Assembly: GCA_902576125.1 (NCBI GenBank)
Contig: CACGUF010000002.1
Span: 64,145-128,144, forward strand
Origin: an uncultured Alphaproteobacteria bacterium
Lineage (GTDB): Bacteria > Pseudomonadota > Alphaproteobacteria > HIMB59 > GCA-002718135
Direction of reading: 5' to 3'
Length of the DNA stretch: 64,000 nucleotides
The position numbers and the translations under genes were made by a program. The notes below the pieces were generated by a model. That model was not told where the DNA came from. It worked only from the letters and a program-made list of their open reading frames with translations, and searched no databases. Below, in pieces: positions 21,347 to 32,052 of this stretch. Numbering within the stretch: the first letter of the stretch is position 1; every line of letters starts with the position of its first letter.

Positions 21347-23031
21347 TATACCTCCTTATGATTTTCTTGCTTAAATTCATCAATAGTTTCATCAACAGTT
21401 TCTGTAATATCAGTAATAGAATGAATACTCAAACCTGGAAGAGCGTCTAGTATTTTTTTTACTTCGGGTTGATTTTTCATTATTTTTATTTCATTTTGTT
21501 GATCAATAATATCTTCTTCACTTAAAGAACTTCCGATATTACTATCTGAAGAATGAACTTGCCATATTCTTCCAGTCCACCTTGAAATCAGTTTAGCAAC
21601 ATTTCTATTAAAATGCTGATCTCTAATTAGTGAAGTATTTACAACAATTTCACCTTCTTTAAATGATATAAGTTTAACTGAATTATATAGTTGAGTGTGC
21701 AGTAAAGCTTCTCTTTTCTTATAAAAAAGATCAACAAATTCTCTAAAATTAGAAATCTTGATTATAGAGGGTTCTGTAGTATTGTTATTATTAGAAGTAG
21801 TAACGGTCTTTAAATTATTATTTAAATTAACTTTTTTTTTTATTTCTTGATTTTCTGTTATTAATTTATCATTAATTTCATTTTTATTTAAACTTTCTTT
21901 TTTAAACTTTTCAGGATTTGGACTATCACTTATAAATATGAGTCTTATAATTATCATTTCTGCAAGTTGGAATAGATGGTGTCCACTTTGTAATTCCTGA
22001 AAACCTTTAAAAAGAACTTGCCACATTATACCAAGTGAATTCATTGATAATTGATTAGCAAAACTAGTACCTCTTATTCTTTCAATTTCAGGTATCGTAA
22101 TATCATTTTTAATATCAGGTAAAATTTTGATTTGAGTTATAGAGTGAATGGCATTTAATAATTCTTCAAAAATCATCAAAATATCCGCTCCGGAGTTATA
22201 AAGATCTCTGAAAATTTTTAAGGATTCAGATACATCACCTTTAGTAATATTTTCTAGAAGATCATATATTTTTCCTCTATCAGCTAGACCTAACATACTT
22301 ATTACTGTTTCAGCTGTAACATTGATATTATTATTTATTATTGCTTGATCAAGTAAACTTATAGAGTCCCTTACTGAGCCATCGCCCGCTCTAACTAATA
22401 GTGCAATTGCGTCATCATCTATAATAATTTTTTCCTGTTCTGAGATTTTTTTTAAATGTTTGGCTAAATTGTCTGAATCAACTCTTTTTAGATCAAAACG
22501 TTGACATCTAGACAAGATTGTTACTGGAATTTTTTTTACTTCGGTTGTAGCAAAAATAAATTTAACATGTTCAGGAGGTTCCTCCAACGTTTTTAATAAT
22601 GCATTAAAAGCACTTTTTGAGAGCATATGAACTTCATCTATAATAAATATTTTAAATTTATTATTGACCGCTTTATATTTTACGTTTTCTATAATTTCTC
22701 TTACGTCATCAACTCCAGTTTTACTAGCAGCATCCATTTCAATAACATCTAAATTATGATCGGATCTAATTGAATTGCATGAGTCACATTTTCCACAGGG
22801 CTCACAACTAGTTTCCTTCCTATTTTCACAGTTTAAACTCATTGCAATTAGTCTTGCAGTTGTAGTTTTACCAACTCCACGAACACCAGTTAAGAGATAG
22901 GCATTTGCAATTCTATTACTTTTTATTGCATTAGTTAAAATTTGGACCAAGATTTCTTGACCTATTAAATCAGCAAATTTTTGTGGCCTATATTTCCTTG
23001 CAAGTACTTTATATTCTAAATTATCTTTCAT
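21346..23031 (-). CDS. dnaX: DNA polymerase III subunit gamma/tau
   Basis: YLLTGVRGVGKTTTARLIA, CEPCGKCDSCNSI, IIDEVHMLSKSAFNALLKTLEEPPEHVKFIFATTE. Confidence 0.97.
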   Translation of the reverse strand: MKDNLEYKVLARKYRPQKFADLIGQEILVQILTNAIKSNRIANAYLLTGVRGVGKTTTARLIAMSLNCENRKETSCEPCGKCDSCNSIRSDHNLDVIEMDAASKTGVDDVREIIENVKYKAVNNKFKIFIIDEVHMLSKSAFNALLKTLEEPPEHVKFIFATTEVKKIPVTILSRCQRFDLKRVDSDNLAKHLKKISEQEKIIIDDDAIALLVRAGDGSVRDSISLLDQAIINNNINVTAETVISMLGLADRGKIYDLLENITKGDVSESLKIFRDLYNSGADILMIFEELLNAIHSITQIKILPDIKNDITIPEIERIRGTSFANQLSMNSLGIMWQVLFKGFQELQSGHHLFQLAEMIIIRLIFISDSPNPEKFKKESLNKNEINDKLITENQEIKKKVNLNNNLKTVTTSNNNNTTEPSIIKISNFREFVDLFYKKREALLHTQLYNSVKLISFKEGEIVVNTSLIRDQHFNRNVAKLISRWTGRIWQVHSSDSNIGSSLSEEDIIDQQNEIKIMKNQPEVKKILDALPGLSIHSITDITETVDETIDEFKQENHKEV

Positions 23032-23037
23032 AATTTT

Positions 23038-23130
23038 AAGGAAGGTTAAAAGACCCGAATAAACTTGATACAGCTGCTTCTTTTCAGACCTGACTGGATT
23101 AACAAGATATTCGCCCTCAAACCTTCCACT
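23038..23130 (-). ncRNA. ffs: Bacterial small signal recognition particle RNA (4.5S type)
   Basis: Reverse complement GGAAGGTTTGAGGGCGAATATCTTGTTAATCCAGTCAGGTCTGAAAAGAAGCAGCTGTATCAAGTTTATTCGGGTCTTTTAACCTTCC; CAGGTC...GAAGCAG domain IV core and terminal GGAAGGTT/AACCTTCC pairing; next to dnaX. Ends approximate. Confidence 0.88.
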
Positions 23131-23182
23131 CCTAGTATATCATTAAAGAATAAAAAAATAACTTGTGAATTATCTTTTATGT

Positions 23183-24025
23183 TTATTTTTTTCTAAATTT
23201 TGACTTTTTATAAACACCTAATACTTTAATTTCTTTACAAAAAAATTTCATTTCCTCTAATGCTAATTTTACTGAATTATCATTAGGATGTCCTTCAAAA
23301 TCAATGTAAAATTGAGCCACATCAAAACCTTGGGGGTGAATATAGCTTTCTAATTTAGTTATATTTATTCCATTACTAGCAAAACCGCCAAGACATTTAT
23401 ATAAAGATGCAGGTATGCTTCTGACAACAAATACAAGTGTTGTCAAAAGATCATTTGAGTTAGACTCTATCTCACTTTTATTTTTTGACATGATCAAAAA
23501 TCTTGTAACATTATATTGTGAGTCTTGAAAATTTTTTTCAAGAATTTCTAAATTGTAAATTTTAGCTGCAAGTTCGGAAGCGATTGCACCATCTTCTTTA
23601 CTATTTAAATCAGATATTTTTTTTGCAGAACCAGCAGTATCAGCAGCTACAATCATTTCTTTATTTAGATTGATAATTTTATTTCTACATTGAGCAATAC
23701 CCTGTTCATGACTATGTATTCTTTTAAGATCATTCAATTTTGTCCCTGGTACCACGAGTAAATTATGTTTAACTTCCAAGAAATACTCTCCAATAATATG
23801 TAAATCTGAGTCTGGAATAAGCCTTTGTGTATCTGCAACCCTGCCAGCTTGCGAATTTTCAATGGGAACTAAAGCTATGTTTGCTCTTTCATCTCTAACA
23901 CATGCAAACATTTCTTCAAATGTTGAACAAGGAACACTCTTAGCCTCTGGAAAAACGTTTTTACCAGCTTGTTCACTATAAGCTCCATTTATGCCTTGAA
24001 AAGCAAAACTATTTACTTGTTCCAT
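23183..24025 (-). CDS. pheA: Prephenate dehydratase with ACT domain
   Basis: FAFQGINGAYSEQAG, ALVPIENSQAGRV, QYNVTRFLI; ACT region NGINITKLESYIHPQGFDVAQFYIDFEGH. Confidence 0.96.
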   Translation of the reverse strand: MEQVNSFAFQGINGAYSEQAGKNVFPEAKSVPCSTFEEMFACVRDERANIALVPIENSQAGRVADTQRLIPDSDLHIIGEYFLEVKHNLLVVPGTKLNDLKRIHSHEQGIAQCRNKIINLNKEMIVAADTAGSAKKISDLNSKEDGAIASELAAKIYNLEILEKNFQDSQYNVTRFLIMSKNKSEIESNSNDLLTTLVFVVRSIPASLYKCLGGFASNGINITKLESYIHPQGFDVAQFYIDFEGHPNDNSVKLALEEMKFFCKEIKVLGVYKKSKFRKK

Positions 24026-24749
24026 TGTTATTCTTTATGATTTTTTCTACTAAAATTAAATCTTCCATCGTATCTACACTAATTGGAACATTTTCTATAT
24101 AAATTATTCCAATTTTAATACCCGCATCAAGTGCCCTAAATTGTTCCAATTTTCTTTCAATTTCATTTTTTGAAGGCTCCATTGATACAATTTTATATAG
24201 TGTACTTGGTTTAAAACTATATATTCCTACATGCTGATAAATGTTTTCATATTGCTTTCTTGAATCTTTATAAAATTCAATGCTATTGCCAACAGAAATA
24301 GATTTTTCCCAATCTATAGAAACTTTTGTAATATTAGTGTTACTTTCTTGATCACTTGAAATGTTAGTTGCAATTGTTCCAATTTCATAACCATAATTAA
24401 GAGGTAAGTTTACAATTTCTAAAATCATAGGATTAATTAAAGGCATGTCTCCTTGAAGATTAATAATACTTTCATATTCATTTTTATTATGAAGTGTATT
24501 AAATGCCTCAAAGACTCTATCAGTTCCAGAAGGAAGGTCTGGATCAGTCATTATTGCTTTACCACCATTCGAAGTAATTAAATCAAATACCTGTTTCTCA
24601 CTGCATGCCACAAAAACATCTCCAATTTTAGAATCTATACCCTGCTGCCAAACTCTTTGAATCATTGAGATTCCATCAATTTTGGCCAGAGGTTTATTAG
24701 GGAAACGTTGAGAGGCCATTCTGGCCGGAATTATTACCGCTGTTTTCAT
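24009..24749 (-). CDS. kdsB: 3-deoxy-manno-octulosonate cytidylyltransferase
   Basis: VIIPARMASQRFPNKPLAKIDGISMIQRVW, MTDPDLPSGTDRVFEA, INLQGDMPLI. Confidence 0.95.
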   Translation of the reverse strand: MKTAVIIPARMASQRFPNKPLAKIDGISMIQRVWQQGIDSKIGDVFVACSEKQVFDLITSNGGKAIMTDPDLPSGTDRVFEAFNTLHNKNEYESIINLQGDMPLINPMILEIVNLPLNYGYEIGTIATNISSDQESNTNITKVSIDWEKSISVGNSIEFYKDSRKQYENIYQHVGIYSFKPSTLYKIVSMEPSKNEIERKLEQFRALDAGIKIGIIYIENVPISVDTMEDLILVEKIIKNNNGTSK

Positions 24750-24789
24750 AAATTATGCGACAATTAAGCAGTATTTAGCATTTTATTCA

Positions 24790-25386
24790 GTGTTTTCATT
24801 TCTATTCATTTTTAAAAAAATCTATATAGATGTCTTACACATGTCTGGTCTCGAAGTTAATAAAATTCTGGCTTCTATTATATTGGCAATACTTGTTGTA
24901 ACAGTAATTGGCCATATTGGAGATATAATCATTGATATAGAACATCATGAAATGAAAGAAACTGCATATAAAATCGATGTGCCTGAATCTGATGAAGTTA
25001 TTGCAGGGGATGCGCCAAAAGAAGAAATTATTGAGCCAATTTCATTAATCTTAGCAAGTGCTTCTCTCGAAAAAGGAGAAAAACTGTTTAAAAAATGTAG
25101 TGCTTGCCATAATTATGAAAAAAATAGTGCAAGCAAAGTTGGTCCTAACTTATGGAATATTATAAATAGACCAAAAGCAAATGTTGATGGATTTGTTTAT
25201 TCAAAAGCATTGGCAGAGTATGGTGGTGAATGGAGTTATGAAGAATTGGCAGAATTTTTATATAAACCTAAGAAATTTATTAAGGGTACAAAAATGAATT
25301 TTGCTGGTTTGAAGAAAGTTCAAGATAGAGCTAACATTGTTTTATTTTTGAGAGAACAAGCAGAAAATCCTGTTCCTCTACCGTAA
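24790..25386 (+). CDS. Membrane-anchored cytochrome c family protein (CycM-like); true start probably the ATG at 24841
   Basis: N-terminal TM segment, KCSACHNYEKNSASKVGPNLWNIINR heme-binding region, KGTKMNFAGL methionine ligand. Confidence 0.9.
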   Translation: MFSFLFIFKKIYIDVLHMSGLEVNKILASIILAILVVTVIGHIGDIIIDIEHHEMKETAYKIDVPESDEVIAGDAPKEEIIEPISLILASASLEKGEKLFKKCSACHNYEKNSASKVGPNLWNIINRPKANVDGFVYSKALAEYGGEWSYEELAEFLYKPKKFIKGTKMNFAGLKKVQDRANIVLFLREQAENPVPLP

Positions 25387-25394
25387 ACTGAAAA

Positions 25395-26177
25395 ATGCAT
25401 AATTCCCATCAGGAATATCTAATCTTTGCAAATAAACTTGCTGATGCAGCTAGCATTATATCAATGCAGTATTTTAGAAATACTATAGACATAGATAATA
25501 AAAGTGATGAAACTCCAGTAACTATTGCGGATAAAAATACAGAATTAAAAATAAGATCAATGATTGAGAAAGAATATCCCAACCATGGAATTTTAGGAGA
25601 AGAGTTTGACAGCATTAATCCAGATGCAGAATTTGTTTGGGTAATAGATCCAATAGATGGTACAAGAAGTTATATTGCAGGTCACAAAGATTATGGTAAT
25701 TTAATTTCTTTAACTCAAAACAAAAAACCAATTATAGGAATTATTAATTGTCCCGCACATGAAGAAAGATGGGTTGGGGCTATAAATCAAAATTCATACC
25801 TTAATACAAAACCTGTAAAAACATCCAGTATAACAAAAATTGAAGATGCCTATCTTTTTACATCAGGATTATACTTTGATGAACCACATTTAAGAAAAGC
25901 TGTAGATAAGATTACTAATAAAGTAAGGTATTATCGTTATGGTGGTGACTGCTACATGTATGGCATGGTGGCTTCAGGATTAATTGATATTGTTATTGAA
26001 GACACTTTAAAAGCTCATGATTATATGGCTTTAGTAAATGTAATAGAGGGAGCTGGGGGTAAAATTACAGATAAATTTGGCAATGAAATAACCACAGAAT
26101 CCCAAGGCAGTGTTGTAGCTTCAGCAAACGAGAAGCTTCACTATGAATTAATTTCTTTAATAAACGAAGAAAATTAA
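25395..26177 (+). CDS. hisN: Inositol monophosphatase family, histidinol-phosphatase-like
   Basis: GILGEEFDSINPDAEFVWVIDPIDGTRSYIAG, KAHDYMALVNVIEGAGGKITD. Confidence 0.85.
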   Translation: MHNSHQEYLIFANKLADAASIISMQYFRNTIDIDNKSDETPVTIADKNTELKIRSMIEKEYPNHGILGEEFDSINPDAEFVWVIDPIDGTRSYIAGHKDYGNLISLTQNKKPIIGIINCPAHEERWVGAINQNSYLNTKPVKTSSITKIEDAYLFTSGLYFDEPHLRKAVDKITNKVRYYRYGGDCYMYGMVASGLIDIVIEDTLKAHDYMALVNVIEGAGGKITDKFGNEITTESQGSVVASANEKLHYELISLINEEN

Positions 26178-26211
26178 TTTAAATTTTAATTAAAGTAATT
26201 ATATTAGTTTT

Positions 26212-28041
26212 ATGAAATCTTTTATCACTATTATCACAATTTTTATCTTATTAATTTCAAATAATATTTTGGCAGAAACTAATATATCCCATGCAATCGC
26301 TATGCATGGAGAGCCAAAATATAGTCAAGATTTTATCAGTGTTGAATATGTAAGCAACAGTGCGGAAAAAGGTGGGGATATAGTTAGAAGTGCAATAGGA
26401 ACTTATGATACATTTAATCCATTTACACTCAAAGGGACATCTGCTGCAGGTATAGGATTATTGTATGAAACTTTAACGGTTGGATCTAGTGATGAGGCAT
26501 TTACAGAATATGGACTTCTCGCTAAAAATATAGAATGGCCTGATGACCGCTCCTGGGTAACATTTACTCTAAGAAATGAAGCAAGATGGCATGATGGAAA
26601 GAAAATAACAAGTGATGATGTTGTCTGGACCTTCAATACTTTAATGGAGAAAGGTCATCCATTTTATAAATATTATTATGGAGATGTAAGTGAAGTAGTT
26701 AAAATAAATGACAATAAAGTTAAGTTTATATTTTCAACAAATACTAATAAAGAACTAGTGTTAATTGTTGGACAACTTCCAGTACTGCCTAAACACTATT
26801 GGGAAAATAAAAATTTTGAAGAAACAACACTGGAAGTACCTATAGGTAGTGGTCCTTACAAAGTTAAGTCCTATGATGCTGGCAGATCAATTACTTTTGA
26901 ACTGGATTTAAATTACTGGGGTTTTAAAAATAATAATGTACCTATTAAGGTAGGAAAAGATAACATTGCTACAATACGCTATGATTATTACAAAGATAGA
27001 GGTGTTGAAAGAGAAGCTTTCAAATCTGGTGAAATTGATTTCTTTTCTGAAAATTCTTCAAAAGAATGGGCAACTAGTTATGATATTAATGCAGTTAATG
27101 AAGGTTTAATAAATAAAGAGCTCATTGATCATGAAAATCCACAGGGAATGCAGGCTTTCGCTTTTAATACTCGCAAAAATATTTTTAGTGACAAAAGAGT
27201 TAGAAAAGCTCTTAGTTATGCATTTGATTTTGAGTGGACTAATAAAAATTTATTTTATGGAGCCTACAAAAGAAGTGATAGTTTTTTTGAAAATTCTGAG
27301 CTTGCTTCTTCAGGATTGCCATCACAAAAAGAGCTTACTTACTTAAGTCCATATATGGATCAGCTTCCAAAAGAAATATTTAATACTGAATATAAAAATC
27401 CTAAAACAGATGGATCAGGTTTTATAAGAAGTGAATTGCAAGAAGCTACAAAACTTCTTAGGGATGCTGGTTGGAAACTTGAGGATGGTAAGCTAGAAAA
27501 TTCTAAAGGTGAAACTTTTGAATTTGAAATTTTACTAGTTTCACCTGCATTTGAAAGAATAGTGTTACCGTTTATTGATAATCTAGAAAAGCTTGGAATA
27601 AATGCATCTTTAAGAACAATTGATAGCTCACAGTACCAAAAAAGAATAGAAAGTTTTGATTTTGACATGGTAGTATTTACTTTTTCTCAAAGCTTGTCTC
27701 CAGGAAATGAACAAAGAAACTTTTGGAGCTCCGAAGCTGCTGATACAAATGGCTCCCGAAATATTATAGGTATAAAAAATAATGTAATTGATTTATTAAT
27801 CGAAAATCTAATTAATGCAAAAGATAGAGAAGACTTAATTACAATTACCAGAGCTCTTGATAGGGTTCTTCTTTGGAATTATTATGTAATTCCTCAGTGG
27901 CATATTTCTTCATATCGAGTTTTGTATTGGGATATCTTTGATCAGCCAAAACAAAAGCCTAAATATTCCCTTGGATTTGATACTTGGTGGATAAATCAAA
28001 ATAAATTTAATTTTATTAATTCACAAAGATCTACTAACTAA
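26212..28041 (+). CDS. ABC transporter substrate-binding protein, family 5 (YejA-like)
   Basis: Signal peptide; HAIAMHGEPKYSQDF...GGDIVRSAIGTYDTFNPFTLKG, WHDGKKITSDDVVWTF; followed by yejBEF-type genes. Confidence 0.93.
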   Translation: MKSFITIITIFILLISNNILAETNISHAIAMHGEPKYSQDFISVEYVSNSAEKGGDIVRSAIGTYDTFNPFTLKGTSAAGIGLLYETLTVGSSDEAFTEYGLLAKNIEWPDDRSWVTFTLRNEARWHDGKKITSDDVVWTFNTLMEKGHPFYKYYYGDVSEVVKINDNKVKFIFSTNTNKELVLIVGQLPVLPKHYWENKNFEETTLEVPIGSGPYKVKSYDAGRSITFELDLNYWGFKNNNVPIKVGKDNIATIRYDYYKDRGVEREAFKSGEIDFFSENSSKEWATSYDINAVNEGLINKELIDHENPQGMQAFAFNTRKNIFSDKRVRKALSYAFDFEWTNKNLFYGAYKRSDSFFENSELASSGLPSQKELTYLSPYMDQLPKEIFNTEYKNPKTDGSGFIRSELQEATKLLRDAGWKLEDGKLENSKGETFEFEILLVSPAFERIVLPFIDNLEKLGINASLRTIDSSQYQKRIESFDFDMVVFTFSQSLSPGNEQRNFWSSEAADTNGSRNIIGIKNNVIDLLIENLINAKDREDLITITRALDRVLLWNYYVIPQWHISSYRVLYWDIFDQPKQKPKYSLGFDTWWINQNKFNFINSQRSTN

Positions 28042-28081
28042 TAAGTTAAAAACTTAACATAAATAATATAAATACATCTTA

Positions 28082-29186
28082 ATGGGCGCTTATTTAATAA
28101 GACGAATTATCCTTATATTTCCCACTCTCTTTGGGATAATGCTAATAAATTTTGCTGTCATTCAGATTGTACCAGGTGGTCCAGTAGAACAAATGATTGC
28201 ACAAATGACTGGGACCGCTGTTGAGTCAACAGCTCGATTTTCTGGAGGAGACGATGGGGAGATAAATTCAAATTTTGATGCATCAAGTTTTGAAGATGGC
28301 GACTCAAAATATAGGGGGGCTCAAGGTTTAGATCCAGATATTATAAAAGAAATTGAAATTATGTATGGCATGGACAAACCTGCTCATGAACGTTTTATTA
28401 AAATGTTAAAAAGTTATATATTTTTTGATTTTGGTGACAGTTTTTTTCGTGATCAAAAAGTAACTTCACTAGTTTTAGACAAGATGCCTGTTTCAATATC
28501 TCTTGGATTATGGACGACATTACTAGTGTATTTAATTTCTATTCCACTTGGAATAAGAAAAGCAATAAAGGATGGTTCACAGTTTGACATTATTTCAAGT
28601 AGTATTGTTACAATAGGGTATGCAATACCAAATTTTTTGTTTGCCGTTATTCTAATTGTATTTTTTGCAGGAGGTAGGTTTTATGATATTTTTCCATTAA
28701 GAGGTTTAGTCTCAGAAAATTTTGAAGAGTTATCTCTTTTATCGCAAATAAAAGATTATTTTTTGGCATTTAACTTTGCCCCTAACAGCAATGATAGTAA
28801 GTGGTTTTGCTGGACTAACATTTTTAACAAAAAATTCATTTATAGATCAAATTAATCAACAATACGTTATGACAGCAAGAGCAAAAGGGTTATCGGAGAG
28901 AAAAGTTCTTTATGGGCATATATTTAGAAACGCAATGTTAATTGTAATTGCTGGTTTTCCATCTGCATTCATTGGAATATTATTTTCTAGCTCTTTATTC
29001 ATTGAAGTCATATTTTCATTGGATGGTTTAGGATTGCTTGGATACGAAGCGGCTCTTACAAGAGATTATCCTGTAATATTTGCCACACTATATTTCTTTT
29101 CATTGCTGGGTTTAATAATGGGTATAATTGGAGATTTTATGTATTCCATCATTGATCCGAGAATTGATTTTGAGTCTCGAGAATGA
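28082..29186 (+). CDS. yejB: YejB-like ABC permease, split by an apparent +1 frameshift (ORFs 28082-28855 and 28776-29186)
   Basis: First [40 protein letters not shown]; frame changes at T6 (28759-28764), after which [52 protein letters not shown] continues. Confidence 0.85.
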
Positions 29187-30210
29187 CAAATTTATCACCT
29201 TTAAATCAAAGACGTTTAAATAACTTTGTATCTAATAAAAGAGGTCTCTATTCTTTTTGGGTTTTCTCTATTTTATTTATTATTTCCTTATTTGCAGATT
29301 TCATAGCAAATGAAAAACCACTACTAATAAAATATGAAGATAAATTTTATTATCCAATTTTTCAATCCTACTCTGAAACAACTTTTGGAGGAGATTTTGA
29401 AACCGAAGCTGATTATAGAGATCCATTTGTTAAAAATTTAATTAATGAGTCAGGTTGGATGATAATGCCAATCATTCCATATAAATACAATACAATTATA
29501 CGTGATATAGATAGTCCCGCGCCCTCTCCACCAAGTAAAAAAAATTGGCTAGGTACTGATGATCAAGCTAGAGATGTTTTATCCAGGCTTATTTATGGTT
29601 TCAGGATATCAATTTTGTTTGGTTTCACACTAACTTTTTTTCCATGATAATTGGTGTGTCAGCAGGAGCAATCCAGGGATATTTTGGAGGAAAAACAGAT
29701 CTTTTTTTTCAAAGGTTTATGGAGATATGGTCTGCAGTACCAACTTTATATGTTTTAATTATTCTAGCTAGTGTGATTCAACCAAACTTTTGGTGGTTGT
29801 TGTTAATATTACTACTGTTTAGCTGGATGGGTTATGTTGGTGTCGTTAGGGCAGAATTTTTACGAGCTAGAAATTTTGATTATATAAGAGCGGCTAAAGC
29901 ACTTGGGGTTAGTACTTCTAAAATAATATTTAGGCACATGATTCCTAATGCAACAGTTGCAACTATTACTTTTTTACCTTTTAGTCTTAGTGCTTCTGTT
30001 ACAGCTTTATCAGGTTTAGATTTCTTAGGGTTTGGTTTACCTCCTGGCTCTGCCTCACTAGGTGAAATGGTAAATCAAGGTCGTAACAACTTACAAGCAC
30101 CCTGGCTTGGCTTAACAAGTTTTTTAACTTTAGGTTTAATGCTTGGACTATTGGTTTTTATTGGAGAAGCAGTAAGAGATGCGCTTGATCCAAGAAAGAC
30201 TTTTAAATAA
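29183..30210 (+). CDS. yejE: YejE-like ABC permease, split by an apparent frameshift (ORFs 29183-29647 and 29644-30210)
   Basis: [31 protein letters not shown] then, in another frame after T7 (29635-29641), [40 protein letters not shown]. Confidence 0.85.
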
Positions 30211-31789
30211 AATGAATAGTGTTGTTTCAATAAAAAACCTAACAATAAATTTTAAAGATAACAAAAAAGTAGTCAATGATGTGTCTATAGATATACCAAA
30301 AGGTAAAACTGTTGCAATTGTTGGTGAGTCAGGATCTGGAAAAACTTTATCTGCCCTAAGTATTTTAAAATTGTTGCCCAGTAGTGCTAGAATAGATCGA
30401 GGAGAAATTATCTATAATTCAAAAGATTTACTTAAATTACCTATAGAAGAAATGGAAAAAATTAGAGGAAATAGAATATCAACTATCTTTCAAGAACCCA
30501 TGTCAAGTTTAAATCCTTTACATAGAATTGATAAGCAAATTAAAGAAATTATTACAACCCACAAAGAAATTAGTTCTAAAGAACTGAATCAGAATGTTTT
30601 ACAATTACTAAAAGAAGTAAATTTAGAAGATCTAGTAGCTAGGCCTAATATTTACTCATATGAACTTTCAGGTGGGCAGAGACAAAGAGTAATGATTGCA
30701 ATGAGTATCGCTAATAATCCTGATTTATTAATAGCGGATGAACCAACTACTGCGTTGGATGTGACAGTTCAAATCCAAATTTTGGAACTTTTAAATAAAA
30801 TTCAAGAAAAAAGAAAAATGTCAATCTTATTTATTAGTCATGATCTTGGTGTTGTAAATAAGATAGCTGATTATGTTTATGTAATGAAAGATGGTAACAT
30901 TATTGAACAAGGGCATAAGAATGAAATTTTCAATAATCCAAAAGAAACCTATACAAAACAATTAGTAGGTTTTCAAAACAAAATAAAAACAATTGAAAAA
31001 AATACAAAATCAGAAATTTTACAGATTAAAAATTTAAAAGTGTGGTATCCAATAAAAAAAGGAATTTTTAAAAAAACTGTTGATTATGTCAAAGCAATTG
31101 ATGATATTAATTTTGATTTATGCAAAAAAGAAACTTTAGGTATAGTAGGAGAGTCAGGATCAGGAAAAACATCACTTGTTTTAGCTATATTAAAGTTGAT
31201 TGCATCATCTGGAAAAATAAATTTTAATAATCTTAACTTAAATAAAATAAATAAAAATCAATTAAAAAACATTAGGAAAGATATTCAAATAGTTTTCCAA
31301 GATCCATTTTCTTCATTAAGTCCAAGAATGAATGTTTATGAAATATTATCTGAAGGTATAGATGTTCATTTTCCAAAATTCTCAAAGGATGAAAAAACAG
31401 TCATGATAAAAAATATTTTAATTGAAACAGGTATGAATTTTGATAGGGATTATAACAAATTTCCTCATGAATTTTCCGGAGGTCAAAGACAGAGAATTGC
31501 GATATCTCGAGCATTAATTCTTAAACCTAAAATACTAATTTTAGATGAACCAACTTCTGCGTTAGATGTAACTATTCAGAGTCAAATTTTGGAATTACTA
31601 AAGGATTTACAAGAAAAATATTCTATGAGTTATATATTTATTAGTCATGATATGAATGTAATTAGATCTGTATCAGATAAAATATTAGTTCTTAAAACAG
31701 GAAAAATAATTGAGTATGACATTGCCAACTCAATTTTTAACAATCCAAAAAATGAATATACAAAAAACTTAATACGATCAGTAATTTAA
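30211..31789 (+). CDS. yejF: YejF-like ABC transporter with two fused ATPase domains
   Basis: Two Walker A motifs (GESGSGKTLSAL; GESGSGKTSLVL) and two LSGGQRQR/FSGGQRQR signatures. ORF opens at 30179; start likely MNSVVSIKNL at 30211. Confidence 0.93.
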
Positions 31790-31889
31790 TATATATTTTC
31801 TTATATGATCAAATGTCTAAATTATATTATTATTTGTTTTTTTAAATTTTCTAAAATAAGCTTTTTTATTGATAATTAAGTTAAAAATT

Positions 31890-31966
31890 TTAATGATGGC
31901 AGGGAAAGAGGGATTCTAATCCTTGATAGTGTTGCTACTATACACGCTTTCCAAGTGTTACAATTA
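31890..31966 (-). repeat. Decayed partial copy of tRNA-Ser(GGA) 3' portion (att-like remnant A)
   Basis: ATGGCAGGGAAAGAGGGATTCTAATCCTTGATAGTGTTGCTACTATACACGCTTTCCAAGTGTTACAATTA aligns without gaps to the tRNA-Ser at 45412-45482 with scattered substitutions, including in the T loop; 5' half of the tRNA absent. Confidence 0.85.
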
Positions 31967-32024
31967 GGAAGAAGTTAAGAGATTATAGAGATTATTTAAT
32001 CTTAATTTTTAATTATCGGGTTAG

Positions 32025-32046
32025 TAAGTGTGACCAATATGTGTCA
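32025..32046. repeat. Degenerate copy of the arm-like repeat R
   Basis: TAAGTGTGACCAATATGTGTCA versus TAAGTGCGCCGTATGTGCGCCGA at 33343 and 45345; same ~60-bp offset from the tRNA fragment; shared upstream CGGGT. Confidence 0.5.
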
Positions 32047-32052
32047 AAATAA

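Noticed and set aside
14604-25386. Accessory or mobile content in the truA-fmt-def-recR-dnaX-pheA-kdsB stretch
   Set aside because: Gene order and families are ordinary alphaproteobacterial housekeeping; nothing unexplained beyond SRP RNA.
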